Source: Icerya purchasi
Taxonomy: Eukaryota; Arthropoda; Insecta; Hemiptera; Monophlebidae
Direction: 5' to 3'
NCBI GenBank assembly: GCA_039619475.1
Contig: CM077116.1
Location: 376,700,188-376,764,187, forward strand
DNA length: 64,000 bases
The notes below the pieces were generated by a model that was not told the origin of the DNA, searched no databases, and saw nothing but the letters and a program-made list of their open reading frames with translations. The translations under genes and the position numbers were made by a program. Positions 1-13,812 of this stretch are shown here, piece after piece (positions within the stretch are counted from its first letter, which is position 1; each line of letters starts with the position of its first letter).

Positions 1-3000
1 TATCTCTAACTTTTTTTTTTTTTCCTCTGTTAGGTGTTGCCATATTTTTATCATGTACATTATACACCTTTTACGTCTAATAAATTTTCTTCTTTCGATA
101 CTTCAAAACTTACGGCCATTGTTAGACGCAGTTGACTTTTTTTTTTTTGAGTGCTTTTTTTTGTACTCGTGTCTTATCTCATTCTTGATTTGATTAGCGC
201 GAATATTTAATTTTTAATGTATCTTCATTAACATAATTTCTTTAATCAGATAATCTCTATATAATACGTATTCCATCGCAAGTATTAATCTACTGTTATG
301 CTTAAGTAATTGCGATATTGAACTTCTAACAACTCTCATTTATCCTCTGAACACCAATCATTTTTTATTCTATGAACGCATTCATTAGTGTACGCCATTA
401 TTTTTGGTTTATTAGTTGTTTGAAATTGATAACCTTTTTTACCTATGTTTACTATTGCATTATCGTGTATACTAGTTTATTAATCGGTAGATGGTCTTCT
501 AGTTTCTTTTCCATCGATTTGATATCTTTGCGAGCACGACTATATGCCGTCTCAGTGAATGCATTTTAGTCTGTTTCAGTTTTCCCTTCAGGTTATTTGT
601 ATTGGAGTTACATTATTTCCTCGGGACACACATGCTTCCATGTCTATTTTTTCGCTCTTCGTGTTTAGTATTTTGATTACAATTTTCTCGCCCCCTAAAA
701 AATACTTCTAAACGGTTCGATCATTTTACCAGTCTTCTTGTTTTATATGTTGGCCAGTTGTAAATATTTTATTTTTACACATTTGTTTTTCATAATTGGT
801 CTCTTACCTTTTTATTTCTGGCGTTGTGAAGGCTAAAAAAAAAAAAACAAATAAAAATTGACACTGAAGCGGGTTATTATCCTGCCGGAAAATTTAATTT
901 AGAAGCGCGTGTACCTTTTAAATTTATATATGGATATTTTTGATTTAACTTAAAATAATAGGGTGAATTCTCAATTCCCTTTGAGAAGAAATATTAATTA
1001 AATTTAGAAAGCAGATCAATCAAATCCAAATTTCCGTGATGTCAGAAACATTACGAAGTTTCTCTTCTGTCTACATATAGAGAACAGGAACTTCTCCCCA
1101 TCTAAATCGCTCATTTTCCTGTATCATCTTCTTTCACTTTTCGTACTTTTTACATAATTTATAAATTAACTGCTGTATTTTTTTTGTTTTCTCTAATTTT
1201 TCGTTATCATCGCTATTTATAAAATAATGAACTTTTTTTGGTACTACCCAGTATTTCGTTATGAGCGGAAATTTCGATTGTATCATACACGTCACGAAAC
1301 GCGTTTTAATTTAAATATGTAATGTTACTTTTCTTCAACAACCGAAAGAGATTAAAACAATAAAATATGACTTGATCAAATCTTTTTTTCTACAATTTAT
1401 TTTGGCGTTTCTCGATTATTACACCGGTTGAAATGTACGATTTTTGATATTTTAGGACGCACGGCGATTAAATTCGCAATCAATAGTATAACCGGGAAAA
1501 AAATAAAACACGATAGTAATCATTTTCTTTTTTAATGCTACTTGTTTAAACCGACTGCACCTCGCAAGGAGAATAAAACGCATATAAAACGAAAAGTTTC
1601 CGCTAAATTTTCCTTTGAAGTAAAAAAAAAAAAGTTTAAATAAAGAAATACTTCAATTTCAAAGAGACACTTCTAAGCTAACCACTTTGGTCAGACTACA
1701 AAGGTATCACCTTTGAACGAGACTTCTAAGTGAGCATACCGCAGTCAATTAAACGTCATGTGGCACACTGCATTAGCTTATTAAAATGTACACTTTCTGG
1801 TTAACCGATGACAAAAGTTCGTTCCAAATTCTAAACGAGTTTTCTGTAAAAATTAATTCTCAACTTAGATTTTACAAAAATCCATTTATTTAGTTTACCG
1901 CTTTTTCTGTAGATCTTTTCTATTTTATTCATTTCTATTATTTCGTTATCGATTAGTTAATTTATAATTATAATTATCTTTCTCCTCCTGTTTTTGTTTT
2001 CCGTTGATTTCCTCCCCGTAGTATCCGTTTCAAATGAAAAGGGTTCATCTCTTTCTGTTGAACGTTCTACTTCGTATTCTAATTTGCTGAGACTTGATCT
2101 TTCTACTCCGTATTGCGTCTTTTATATCCTGTCTTTTCCTACATCTCACACTATCCCCGCTATATTGATTACTTTCTACTAACAATATCTGACACCGCAT
2201 CAAGATATAATTGATAATTTCCTTATCTATTTCTTTCTGAGTAATGAAAGACCTTCCCAAAAACAAAAAAAAACTCAGTGTGTATCAAAAAAAAAAACTT
2301 ACCGTCATTGTTTTTTTTTTTGACTACTGTCAGTCGATAAAGAGAATTGCTACATTTAATTATTCACGGCTATTTTATTATATTATTATAATTTTACTAC
2401 TAAATATATTTTTTCCGACATAATTAGTAAATATATAAATAAAAATGGAGCGCTTACGTTTTAATTTATATCCAACGACAAAACGCGTTTGGACATTCTG
2501 TTAATTTAAGAAAGACGTTACACGATGCAAGAAAAGAGAAAATTTTATAAATGTGTACCATACGATCTTATTTTTTTGACCCTGGTCATTCGTCGGTTAA
2601 ATATGAACATTATTAAAATTATCATTTGGATCCTAAAAAGGGCGATCGCAATTGTCATAGAGGAGAGATCGCATTACTCGAAAAGCATAGCCCGACACGA
2701 ATTTAAATACTGGTAAATTTGTTAACCAATCCCAACGCAAATGGAGCGATATTGTGAAAGTTATATTCACGTATAAAATTTAACTATACATTCACTTAAC
2801 AAGATTTAATAAACAAAATATGCCCGGCGCATCTAGTACTTATTTAATTTGTGATCAGCTCGAAAACCGCAATTGAAAATATTACGCTATATTCATGTAT
2901 TCGAGTATGAGGAATTTCAAATTAGCACTTTTCAAAGAAGTCTCTGTCGATCTTCTATCTCACTCTTCCTTTCTACATACGTAGATGTGTTACTACTTTA

Positions 3001-6000
3001 TAGACACGTATGCAGTAGGTGGAATTTTTTAACACGATTATGTTTGAACGAATGATGCGCTATTTATTTCCGGGTTATGCTATTCATCGATATCGATTCG
3101 CGACCATTACACATTTTGTAAAACATAGTCAGATGAACATACCGAATCAACCTACACGGAATTTCATATCGATCCTTGGGGAATGATCATTTTGATACCA
3201 AATAAAAAAAAACTTACTAAATTTCAACTCATAATCTCGAATATTTTACGAGTTAATTAAAAGTGAACACATTAACGGATCCGGTGATTTCTTCTAAATA
3301 CTAAGAAATAAATGAAACGAAAATAAAACATTTTTGACTCTCAAACACAAACCTATATTTTTGTAAAAGAAAACTTTTTTTTTTTTTTTTAAATTGTGTT
3401 CCTTCGAATATGCAATCATAAAATTTTAACAATAATTTACGCTATACTCGGGAATTTTTTCCGATTTACCATATTAAAAACTCTGATTCTTTTGGAAAAC
3501 TTTGTGTCTAGATGTACGAATGTTATTTTATTAATAAAATCATATATTTAATAATTTTTTTAATAATAAATGCTTATATACCACCAAAATGTCAATAAGA
3601 TTAATAAATACATAAAACTACATTAAATTAGTCTTCGTGTCACTATGCTCATTAATTACAACACTATTTTCTGTATTAATGAAAATACGATTCAAAATTT
3701 CCGTCGGCTTTACAATTTTGCAGCACTGTAAAAGGAATAATCGTCAAATTGAAACTAAAAAAATTTTTAACCTAAGTTAACAATAATAAATAAAAAAAAA
3801 AAGGTTTAAGAATTAACCCCGGTTATGGCACAGTTTATACGCTTAGAGAAACGATATTTAAAACAATAAAGTACAAGTAAAAAATAAAGAAATAAATAAA
3901 TAAAGGAGGAATTAACAATATAAAAAGGCGACAAAACCGAAAAAGAGCGTAAAAAAAACAAACAAACATTTATTTATGTATAGATTGCAGGAATATTTGT
4001 AATCGTCACGGCTAATATGAGACTACTTCGTATTCAGAATTATGTGAAATACTGCTTAACTCTGATGACAGATGGCGTTTGTTGTCAAAACTATCATCAA
4101 AAATTGTTACTAATGCCCCCCCCCCCAAGGTATAGTTTAAAATTTATCATCAATTCGTCTGAACATTTTTTTATAAAAAACTACTAACTAACAAATAGAA
4201 AATTTTTCCAAAAAAATCAGTTGCTCTTTTTTTTTTTAATTAATGTGTTCGTCAAAATTTGGTACGAGAAGAGGAAAAAGAATGAGAGGTGGAATGAGAT
4301 GTTTACACAATCAGATATAGAGGATAGAAAAGACTCACGTGCCGGAATTACAGTATTGTACCGAATCGAAAAATTTAAAAAAATTCCTGAGTTTAGCGTA
4401 AAAGACGTTTTTACTTTTAAAATTTGACAATTGCATGTCCACCATAAAACCACCATAAAAATATTTTATTTTCATGTTTTTTATTTCCTAGTATTTTCAA
4501 AAAAAAAATCAACATTAGTTAAGTGTTTAATTTGTACTATTAAAATAAATAATAATAAAAATAAATTGTTTTTTTAAATAGCTCGGAAAATATTTGAGAT
4601 TAAGAGCTAGAACTTGGTGTGATCCCCCCCCCCCCCAAATGATATCTTTCCGGTGCCGATGGAAAACGGCGTACTATTTTGGTCCGGAAAGTTGTTTTAT
4701 AATTTAAAAAAAAAAGGATAAAATTTAGCATCATTTTGTAAAAATTAACCGCAATGTTAAACATGATATCTATACGTATGTGCGAGAACATATAGACACG
4801 GTTTTAAATATTCAAAAAAAAATAGAAAAAACAATTGTGTCTGCATAAATGTATAATACATTAATGATGTGGGATCTGAGTGCACTCAATTTGATTACTG
4901 TACGTTATTATTGTTTTTTAATTGTACTTTACACAAGTGAATTTGGAAGAAAAATAATTAATTCCCCTTTCTCATAATATATGTTACATTTCAATACGTT
5001 AATTTGCAAACAACTCATCGTTATTTAGAATTTTTTTTTCGCATTTGTTTAAAATAATTTCAATCGTATCATTTCGTTATTTATGAAGTTGAATTTTTAA
5101 TGTTATATATTGTATTATAAAAACTTTGGATAATTTTTTCCAGCTGTTTACAAAAGTCGCGGACAAGGCTTCATCGCTTTAACGTAATTTTATATAATCA
5201 TTCACAGTCGATGAAACACCGAAACAGTCGTAGACATATAAAAACGTATTACGAAATAACACTACTTTTAGACATTCCTTATTTGTGGACATACACATTT
5301 CAGTGCAAACTGTGTAAATGCATATTTTTATTACAATCCAAAATATTCAAACAGGAGCGGAAGAAGAAAAATAAATTTCATTTACACGTTATTAATTAAT
5401 AATTTTAACAATAAATAAATGTACAATAAAAAGGAAAAAAAAACTATTGTTTTTACGCTTATCAAAAAACTTTTTTAAAAAAGTGTATGTAGCACGTAAT
5501 TTATTTAAGAATAAACATATACATATATACATTTCCAGAATGTATAATTCTGAAATATTTTGTGCATTTCATTATAATCGAGCAAAATTTACTCATATTA
5601 TATTTTCGTAACGTCAAAATCATGTTTAAATAAAATTTTCAGCTGATAAAAATAAAAACTGTCTTTAAAACCAGTAATGAAAACGAAGCATTTAAATTTT
5701 AAATGAGTCGTGATACAGCTCGTAGTGGCGCGACTAAAGGCATTTTTATCGGGAAAAGATATTTAAACGAACCTCTCAAGTAGCGGTTTATAAAGTTACC
5801 GGAAAATTTTTAGGTGAAACTGATTTTCCACAAAAATAGATATATCGGTCTATTTTTCAAATCATTTCCCCGCTGGCAATGTCGTGTACAAATGCAAAAT
5901 AGCAAATTCTGTAAGATCCGGTTTTTATTGTTCTTCCTCGGATAAGTTAATTAGACAAAAAGTCGATCTCACACCGGACATGTCAAAGGTGATTTCATAT

Positions 6001-6480
6001 TACATACTGGTGTAAAGCTCGACATTAATTAATCAAAATGTCCGGCAAACAACGAAAAAATCATAAAAATTTCATAAAACTTCACGTACATGCAAAAGGT
6101 TTTAGTTTTCAAGTTTAAAGGCTTAAACTATACTCCTTTTAATGTTACCTGCACCTCTAACGCAATAAAACAGCGCGATAAGTGCGTCGAAAACGCAGCC
6201 TCTGATACTTCGCTGTAAGTATATTTACAACGTAATTAGCGTATCATTTGAGTTGACATTATTTCACAAAGTTGTTATCAGAATTGTTAGCTTTTTCATG
6301 AGTTTTTTTTTATTCAAAACTTCTTTTCAAGGCAATCCGGAATGTGAATACAGACCATTACATTACTAATCTCCGCACACATATTCTTTTATAAATACGC
6401 ATCTTTTTAACATTTTCAACTTTACTCAACTTCCTAATTTATAACTCCGCGTAATCCGGACGTTAATAGAACCGCATGCG
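1..6480. other. AT-rich non-coding stretch, no gene seen
   Basis: Short open frames occur on both strands but none carries a recognisable domain, and all are rich in codons expected from AT-rich random sequence. Poly-A and poly-T runs are frequent. Two long C runs stand out, at 4116-4126 (11 C) and 4624-4636 (13 C). Nothing else could be supported. Confidence 0.7.
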
Positions 6481-6501
6481 TAAGTTGTTTTAGTTTAATA
6501 T

Positions 6502-6511
6502 TACTATTATT

Positions 6512-6555
<44 letters not shown>

Positions 6556-6562
6556 TAATAAT
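6502..6562. repeat. (TAA)n microsatellite
   Basis: A nearly uninterrupted run of TAA/AAT units lies in an A-rich tract. It produces long low-complexity open frames on the minus strand (Ile/Leu/Phe runs) that are artefacts of the repeat. Confidence 0.9.
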
Positions 6563-6779
6563 GTTAATGATAAAAATGAAATAAATTTCGAACGAAAAAA
6601 AATAAATAAAAAATAAATAAAAACTAAATAAAAAAAAGAAAAGAAAAAGAAAACAATTTTTCGAGGACAGATCACACGAGTAGTAATAATCAAGTGACGA
6701 CAAAAGGAACAAAAATAAATAAATAAAAAACACTGGCTAGACGAAACTGTCCCGTCTAGAAGTCCAGCAAGAATTGCAA

Positions 6780-7770
6780 ACAAGAAATTCTTGTTCTCCC
6801 CCTTTCAGACTGCAGCAGATTGCGCGGTCGCATAAAACTTCGGAATTACCTGCTTCTTTTAAGCCCGATGTGCCTATATCAGCATCAGTCTGTACAGGTA
6901 TATGCGTGTATAGTGCACATCGTGTAATAAATTAGCACAAGCTTCAGACTCCCAAAAATCGTACATACATATATCTTTATTCCGTCTTTTTCTTCGGGGT
7001 TCTTTTTTTTCCTTCTTCTTCTTCTTCTTCTTCTTTTTTGGAGTTTAAAAGCATAGGCGTTGACTGTTCACAAACTCGTATGAAAGAGAGCCTTTCTGCA
7101 CAAAGGAGAACATTAATAGAGCTCAGTTTTTCGAACACGAAAAGGAGCAGACGCACTGCTATCGCTGCGAAGTGGATGCGGCGGATGTAGGTAGGGGTAT
7201 GTTGGTGTACGTATGTTGCATGCGACAGGACGGTATGTCGGGCAAAGCTGAAGCCAGCAGACATGGAACAAATGTTGTGTTAATAAAAAGATGATGATAC
7301 ACGGTCGGGACCGAAAGCTAGACTGCAGGGTGTATCGACCTCTTCGTGGCAACGAATACATCGACGTTACTACCGCATTATGCCATACAACAATTGGGTT
7401 CAATCCCACACGCACCGCAGTCTAGCCATTGAAAATCTAAATCCCGTCTGATGCATATGTGTGCGAAACGATGTTAACGAAGCGAGCAAGATGACTGCAA
7501 AAGTGACTGGAGGGTCCAGCGACCTTGCTTCTCAACTGGTCGTTCGGTTACAGTAGTTTCCCCTATGCACACGGATGAAACACATAATTTCTTCACTCGG
7601 CCAAGTATTAGACACTTCAGTACGGACATGTACGCCAGATAATGACACTAGCGTTATAGCATAAATTACAATGCACCAAACTCGTGCAAACCTCTGAGGC
7701 CACCGACTGTTCGTTTAAATTCCCCACGAAACGTAACATTCACGACGATTTAGAAATGTATCTCGAAATG
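6780..7770. other. GC-richer unassigned region
   Basis: This ~1 kb is visibly less AT-rich than its flanks and is fairly free of homopolymers apart from a CTT run near 7014-7035. Minus-strand frames of about 95-100 codons (6977-7264 and 7113-7415) overlap each other and resemble no family I know. It could be an unrecognised 5' exon or promoter region, an old repeat, or a non-coding RNA locus. I see no TATA, initiator or splice arrangement that decides. Confidence 0.35.
7317..7426. repeat. Short inverted repeat closing a ~110-nt segment
   Basis: A perfect 10-nt arm (GCTAGACTGC, 7317-7326) is matched by its reverse complement at 7417-7426, and a second short complementary pair (GTGT 7330-7333 with ACAC 7408-7411) lies just inside. 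The enclosed sequence could fold as an outer stem of an RNA, or the arms could be ends of a tiny non-autonomous element. No target-site duplication is evident. Confidence 0.4.
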
Positions 7771-8462
7771 TGCACACGCGCGAAAAAAAAAAAGAATCAG
7801 ACGTAAACAAATTTTTTTTGCCAGCTATTAATTTTTCGAAGAACGGTAAATTAGCGTTTTGTTAATTTTTTAAAATCCGCGCGAATTATTTTTCATCATT
7901 ACAAAGTCGCGACAGTGTTATTTTAATTAGAATTTTGAAAATACATTAATGTCGTATGTCATTTTTAAGGCCGAGAATAACATGGCTAAATATTTAATTT
8001 GTAACATTTTTGTATCGAACATTTAGCTCTTTTTTACTGACATTTACAGCGCACATTTTGTTTTAAACAATTACAAGGTCCATTAAAACAACCGACTCTT
8101 CTATAAGGATTATAGAAGACTTGTACATGTCTAGCGAGATTTGAGGGATCAAATTTTTTACAGATATATTAACAATAAGCAAAAAACAATTATTTAGACA
8201 GACTTCGCGAATATTTAAGATTTTTTTGCGCACCTAAAAGTAGAGGCATATTAATATCCTCCTTTATTGAAAAACAACCAAAAAACACAAAAGATGCTTT
8301 TTTTTTTTTTAATATAAACGTTAATACTCTTATTTTTATAATTTTAACCGAGGTTAAAACAAAATTATTTCGAATAAAATAGAAATAATCAACTCCTAAC
8401 TGGATTATTTATTTTTGTTAGTTGTCAAATTAGGAGAAAAACTTTTGCCAATTTATTATACC

Positions 8463-8513
<51 letters not shown>

Positions 8514-10315
8514 GAGTCAACTTGTTAACACACTCTCTTCACAGTAGGTTATAGAATCAAAAATAATCTGAGTTCGCATCAAGTAACACAGACTCGTGAA
8601 ATAATAAAACCTTGAAATCAAATTCTTTCAGGAATTTACATTTCCAATTTTTTTCTTATATTATATTTGCTCGTTAGTGTCCAAAGGTTACTCCAAAAAT
8701 CCATTAACTTTGTCTGAAATCTTAATTTTTTAGAAGCAATATATCCACGTTAAGAACAAGATTTCAAATTTGAACAGCAATTTTAATTACCTTTTTCGGC
8801 TACCATCTTATCGTTAATTTCCCCCCACACTGGTTATTTTCTAAGATCTAAACGATTATACATTTCCATTCAACGCGTTTTTCGACTCGTTATTTTGTTT
8901 TTTGTATACTACTAACACTGTCAATCAGTACTAGATAATCATGTATACTAGATCACACACACAATTTATAATTAAGTACATTTTTTAAGCTACACATCAA
9001 CTCTGAAAAAATTGTTATTTTTCAATTATAGTCCCGTAGCAAAACCATTTTTAAAGGATTTTATCCTCAATATTACAAGTACGTTCCGAAAAAATTGCGA
9101 AGAAACAGTAATGAAATAATTAGAACAATCGGGAATTACGACCCCAGGCGACTAGAGTACCATATATACTAAATACAAACACGGCAAGCTTCAGAACAAT
9201 CTATTGAGGTGAATCAGTAAGTCACAAATGCATTGTGAGTGTCTGAATGTCATAATGTGTGTTCGGATGTCATATATTTAAGCTAATATTAAGCTAAAGT
9301 AATAAGTGCACAATACCACATGGTAATTCTTAAGACGCCAATTATTTTCCTCAATTTTTTCCTGTAGTCGAATAATACTTAGCTTCTAATTATAATTCTG
9401 TATGTATTTATATAGTATTATTGTATTGCGGTGAGTCTAAATAATAAGTTATTAGCAATTGTAATGAACTTAGTTGATAAAATGTTTGTTTTTTAGAAAA
9501 ATTTCGAACAAAAAAGAGAACAAAAAAAAAAACACCTTCAAACATAGACCCCGTGGAAAATAATTTTAACTTTTACGTTTAAAAGAACAAACTTAACTTC
9601 ATAGCTGACAAATAGATGGATTATGGATGATTCAAATCTGCTTAGAAAAAATCTTTTAAACCAGGCACCTATTTAAAAAAAAAAAAAAAAAAAACTATTT
9701 TAAAATAATAAAAGAAAACAAACAGATAATTTGGAAAAATTAAAACCCCTAAATAGAGATACAAAAAAAGTGATTTTTTCGTGATAACAAAAATTAGCAC
9801 GAAGTAGCTAAAAGACAAATAAAATGAAATTTGTTGGTTAATGATGTTTCCCCCAAAAAATACAACTTACAAAAAAATGCGATTTTTCATATTCACTTAC
9901 TCGGTACGGTTCGTATTCCATGGTAAATAGTATTTATCAAGGGTTAAATTGTAGCTTTTAACGATGCTGACCTATATGGTAAAAATTTTATAGATATATT
10001 TTTGCAATATTATTGAAATTGCAAAAACTGGATTCTCAGAAAATAAATCACTTTTTTTTTTTTATAATGGTCCTCCAACAAATTAAAAATTGCGGGCAAA
10101 CGATTTTCGGTGATCCATTTTATCGACGATAGTGCATTAGGAGACCTATATATATATATAGAGACTGTTGAATATAGAGTTACCTTTGAAAGTTTAAAAA
10201 AACGAAATCAATATAAATATTAAAAAAAATAATAAACAAATAAAAAATAATCTCAAGAAAACCTGATATAAATAAAAAAACTATTTCCCTATGGTAGAGA
10301 AATAGAAATAAATAC
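7771..10315. other. AT-rich non-coding stretch
   Basis: No coding region is recognised. The stretch contains a (TAA)n microsatellite at 8466-8512 and several A/T homopolymers. Confidence 0.65.
8466..8512. repeat. (TAA)n microsatellite
   Basis: About 15 consecutive TAA/AAT units, uninterrupted. Confidence 0.93.
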
Positions 10316-10319
10316 CTAG

Positions 10320-10560
10320 GCCGCTGGATAATGATCCGGACACATGGAAATACGAACTCGCATTGACATGGCCAGGGATATACCTATGACATTTAAAAAC
10401 ATCCTTTCGTGATAGTTCAACCTGAAGATCAAAAAGAAGCTGCTACGATGTTACACCAGTGCTTTTGTACAGATGCTAGACGTGGACACTAAAGGAAAAT
10501 ATGAAGAAGCGCAAATGCGGTGTTATCGAAGAGGATAACGCTGACGAAGAAGGTATAAAA
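10320..10560 (+). pseudogene. RTE-like non-LTR retrotransposon fragment (end of reverse transcriptase)
   Basis: In different plus-strand frames the region reads DNDPDTWKYE, then TFKNILS**FNLKIKKKLLRC, then KGKYEEAQMRCYRR. This is the familiar order of the thumb and C-terminal part of insect RTE-like (craniofacial-development-protein-2-like) reverse transcriptases: a 'known line of code' around RxKLLRCYV, then a WCYRRMLRISW-type motif. Two adjacent stops and at least one frameshift show it is dead. No endonuclease or catalytic RT motifs remain upstream, so it is a short truncated relic. Confidence 0.62.
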
Positions 10561-11822
10561 ACACTAAAACTAACGAAAGCTGACCGGTTATTAATGGCAA
10601 TAATAAAAAGTCGAAAGAGAAATTTTTTTGGACACCAGAGGAGGCATAAAATACTATTACAAACAAAATAATTTTTGCAAAATTATTGTTATTGAAATTT
10701 TTTTTGGCGCGTAAAAACATGTTTAGCGCATTCGCCACCGGAAAATACTTTCTCACTAAAAGTGCTTCATTTCGAAACAAAAGGAAGGAAAAAAATAAAA
10801 GATGCATGTTAAAGTTGAGTGTGCAAAAATAATATATTACCACTGATTTCCACGCAAAAAGGAATTTACTGTGCAAGTCGAAATTAATAAATACAGAATT
10901 GTTGAATTACTAAAAATCGGTAGTGGTCGATTGGTTAGTGTGTGACTTAAGGTTACACAACAAGGATGGATATATTAATGAAAAATGTGTATTTTCCAGA
11001 CGATAGCGATGTTTCCATCGTGTTCTCCTGTGGACAACGAATTCCCGTATCTAATCAATTCCATGTTGTCATAAAATAACACTGCTTTCTTCCTCAGTCA
11101 GCAAACGAAAATTCGATTAAAACATGCTCACACCACTAGCGCAATCTCATCTTCATCTACTTAATCTCGCCGGAATAAACTTTTCAAGTACAAATAATAA
11201 TAATGCTTCTTTCCCGTCTTGGTTTTATTCTACATTGTAGATATAATGAAATAATCAAAAAAAGGGCGATAATTTTTTGGATTGATAACTTTCCCAAACG
11301 TGTGAGCATTTCAATGTTTATGATACTGGCAGTAGTAGCTTGCGTTTACACGTTTATAAGGCCCGCCAGAAGCCGAACACATTTTACAAAACATAAAAAA
11401 TTACTTATAAAATCAGAAAAAAATGAACAAAAGGATAAGAGATTAGAAATATTGAGCAAATAACATAGCCATTCATGAAGGTTAAACTTGGAGCGGAAAC
11501 AACAGACCGATGTGCAAACAAAAAGATTTCCATTTTTTTTCTATTCATTCTCGAGCGGTTTTAAATGAAACGGAGGCTATGCATTCACATGTGTGCGCTT
11601 AATTTTAAACAAAGAGTAACTGTAACTTATCCCCATAGTGTTTTGAAAAAGAGCGCGAAAAAATATAACTGACGGAATTCCCAAAACGCCGAGACTAGAT
11701 ATTTACAAATTTTCCAGCGGGTTAAATTATTCGTTCTAATCAGACGTAAGGGAAACGTATTAAAATCGCAAATGGTAATGTAAAAAAATGCATTTAAGCA
11801 AAAACGTATTTGAGCATTAAAG
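10561..11822. other. Non-coding stretch, no gene recognised
   Basis: An 86-codon plus-strand frame at 11203-11463 has one hydrophobic segment followed by a basic tail but no recognisable family, and its composition fits chance. Nothing else is seen. Confidence 0.55.
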
Positions 11823-11965
11823 AAATTGTGAAAATAGAAAATTTTAATTTTTCACAAAACATATAAAAACCTAGATGTTTCACAGAGTCACATACGTACG
11901 TGTCTCTGAAACATGTCGGTTTTTATATAATTTGTGAATAATTAAATTTTTTGTTTTCACGGTTT
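11823..11965. mobile_element. Near-perfect palindrome, MITE-like hairpin
   Basis: Two arms of roughly 70 nt face each other with almost no spacer. The left arm (starting AAATTGTGAAAAT) and the reverse complement of the right arm (starting AAACCGTGAAAAC) run in parallel through ATATAAAAACC and ATGTTTCA to a centre near CATACGTACGTG (about 11893). Only small indels and substitutions separate them. No coding capacity. The single-stranded form would be a long hairpin, typical of a fold-back MITE or of a small-RNA-generating hairpin. Confidence 0.75.
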
Positions 11966-12949
11966 GTTTACAATAATTTATATTAATACAGAAAATGGGC
12001 AATTATAATTATCATTAAAGAAATATCAAATATTCGGTTAATCAGTTTACAAAATTCACAGTAGTTACTTGATTACATAGTGTTTACTTTTATTTGACAA
12101 AAGAATTAATGTTTTGTTGATGATATTTTAAAAATGCCCGAAGTAGTTCAAAATGAGTAAGTTTTATTATTCGCATATCAGTATCGTTTAAATTTGTATC
12201 TAGAAATTAAAAGAATTTCATCCTGTTCAGAATAAAAGTGACAATGTCTGAAAATTGATAAACATCGAACAAACCGAAAAAAAAATCAATTCAGAAAGGG
12301 AACATATGTATACTGCTAAATCTCTCAGGAGAAAAAATAAAAAAATCTATTTTGTAATGAAAATACCATTTTTTTTTTTTTTTTTAACATAAATAAGTAA
12401 GCTAATTTGGTTTTTCACGCACTATCCGAAAGAAAAATTTAGGTCAAGTTAAAAAGTTACGATTTCGGATTAGCGATCGTTCAGTTCAGAGAGCAGATCG
12501 ACCGCTGCAACCTGGGGACCATTTGGCGAACTCAACTTTTCCAGCTCTCACCTTAATTTCGTCCTGGAAGAACCTAATTTTTTTTTTTCTCTGCTGTTTC
12601 GGTATATTTCCAAGTTTTTCAACATGTTCGTGGTCAGTTTTCTGCCGGTTATTCACTGAGTCCACTTCAGAACTTAACATTTCGACAGATACATGTTTTC
12701 CCACTTTTTTTTTCTTTTTTTTTTTTGGATCAGATATAAACTGTTTGACAGAAATATACTTGTGACTCCGAATGTCGCTATTACCGTTTAACAGAGACGC
12801 CGCTGGTACCCTAATTTTAAACTGCTATAATTTTTGAACTACTTGTGGTATCAATGCGAAACACAAAGTACAATATGTAATATTCATATAGTATTTTTCA
12901 TTATAGGTACCAAAATCCTTCTAGCTGTAGTATTATAATAAGTTTCGCT
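11966..12949. other. Non-coding stretch with one unassigned minus-strand frame
   Basis: A 72-codon minus-strand frame at 12704-12486 is lysine- and glutamate-rich (for example HEHVEKLGNIPKQQRKKKIR) and GC-richer than its surroundings. It looks like a real but unrecognised coding relic, perhaps of a transposon. I cannot name the family and see no splice signals that would join it to anything. Confidence 0.4.
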
Positions 12950-13306
12950 AAAAACAGAGTATAACCCCCCTTCGTCACTCTTAAAATTTCGAAGTTTTAA
13001 AAAAAAATTATAGACTATTAGTACACAACGTATAAATTTTCACGCAAAATTAAAATTAAACCTATTTTTTACAAAGATATTACACATAATGTATTCTTTC
13101 GAAAATAATTTGTAATCTCTTTTCACCCTTTAAAGTTCAGATTTTCAAAAAATCTTTTTTATTTGATGAATATATGGGTAATATTATCGAATTTAAGTTA
13201 TCCAGCGTATTTCGACTATAGCGTGGTTATTATATCATGCCAAAATCAGGGTGATCCACTTTTAACATTTAGGGGATTTAAAAACAATTTTGCACACTTT
13301 TAGTAG

Positions 13307-13350
<44 letters not shown>

Positions 13351-13790
13351 TTTTAATACAAAATTATAATATTTTGATAAACCTATTTATATACCAAAAA
13401 TAAATCGCCTTATGCATTTTTTGAACAACAATTTCTCTTTAACATTTAAAGTTCGAATTTTTAAAAAAAGTTTTCCTATTTAACATACTTCTCATATTCA
13501 CATGAAACTCCGCATTACAATTTTCGTTTAGGCTGTATAGTAATTTCCAGTTTCTGCTAAAAATAGCGTGGAGCCCTCATCAATCCTTAAAATTTAGAGG
13601 ATCTAAAAAAAATGTTGCACGACCATATTAAAATTACAATCTGGTAAACTTATCCGTACGGAAAATATAACACATTACGTTTTCACTTTGTTTTTTTTTT
13701 TTTTTTTTTTGAAAACAGTTTTCGACCTCTTTTCATCCCAAAAGAATTGGAATATTTAAAGAAGCTGCAAATCTTTTTTGTTACTAACAT
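12950..13790. repeat. Degenerate ~300-bp tandem repeat, three units
   Basis: Three diverged copies in the same orientation start near 12955, 13235 and 13555. Each opens with a GCTAAAAAnAG or GCCAAAATCAG-like string, then a short GC-richer patch ending in an AACATTTAGGGG / AAAATTTAGAGG-type motif and a run of A. Each closes about 150 nt later with a TTCACCCTTTAAAGTTC-like or equivalent motif. A (TA)n microsatellite at 13308-13347 interrupts the second unit. No open frame runs through the units. Confidence 0.55.
13308..13347. repeat. (TA)n microsatellite
   Basis: About 20 uninterrupted TA dinucleotides inside the degenerate tandem repeat. Confidence 0.95.
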
Positions 13791-13812
13791 AGTATTATAT
13801 ATATAAAATTAA

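Noticed and set aside
6434..6783. Two 97-99-codon minus-strand frames
   Set aside because: They are translations of a (TAA)n microsatellite and A-rich tract giving Ile/Leu/Phe runs; no domain.
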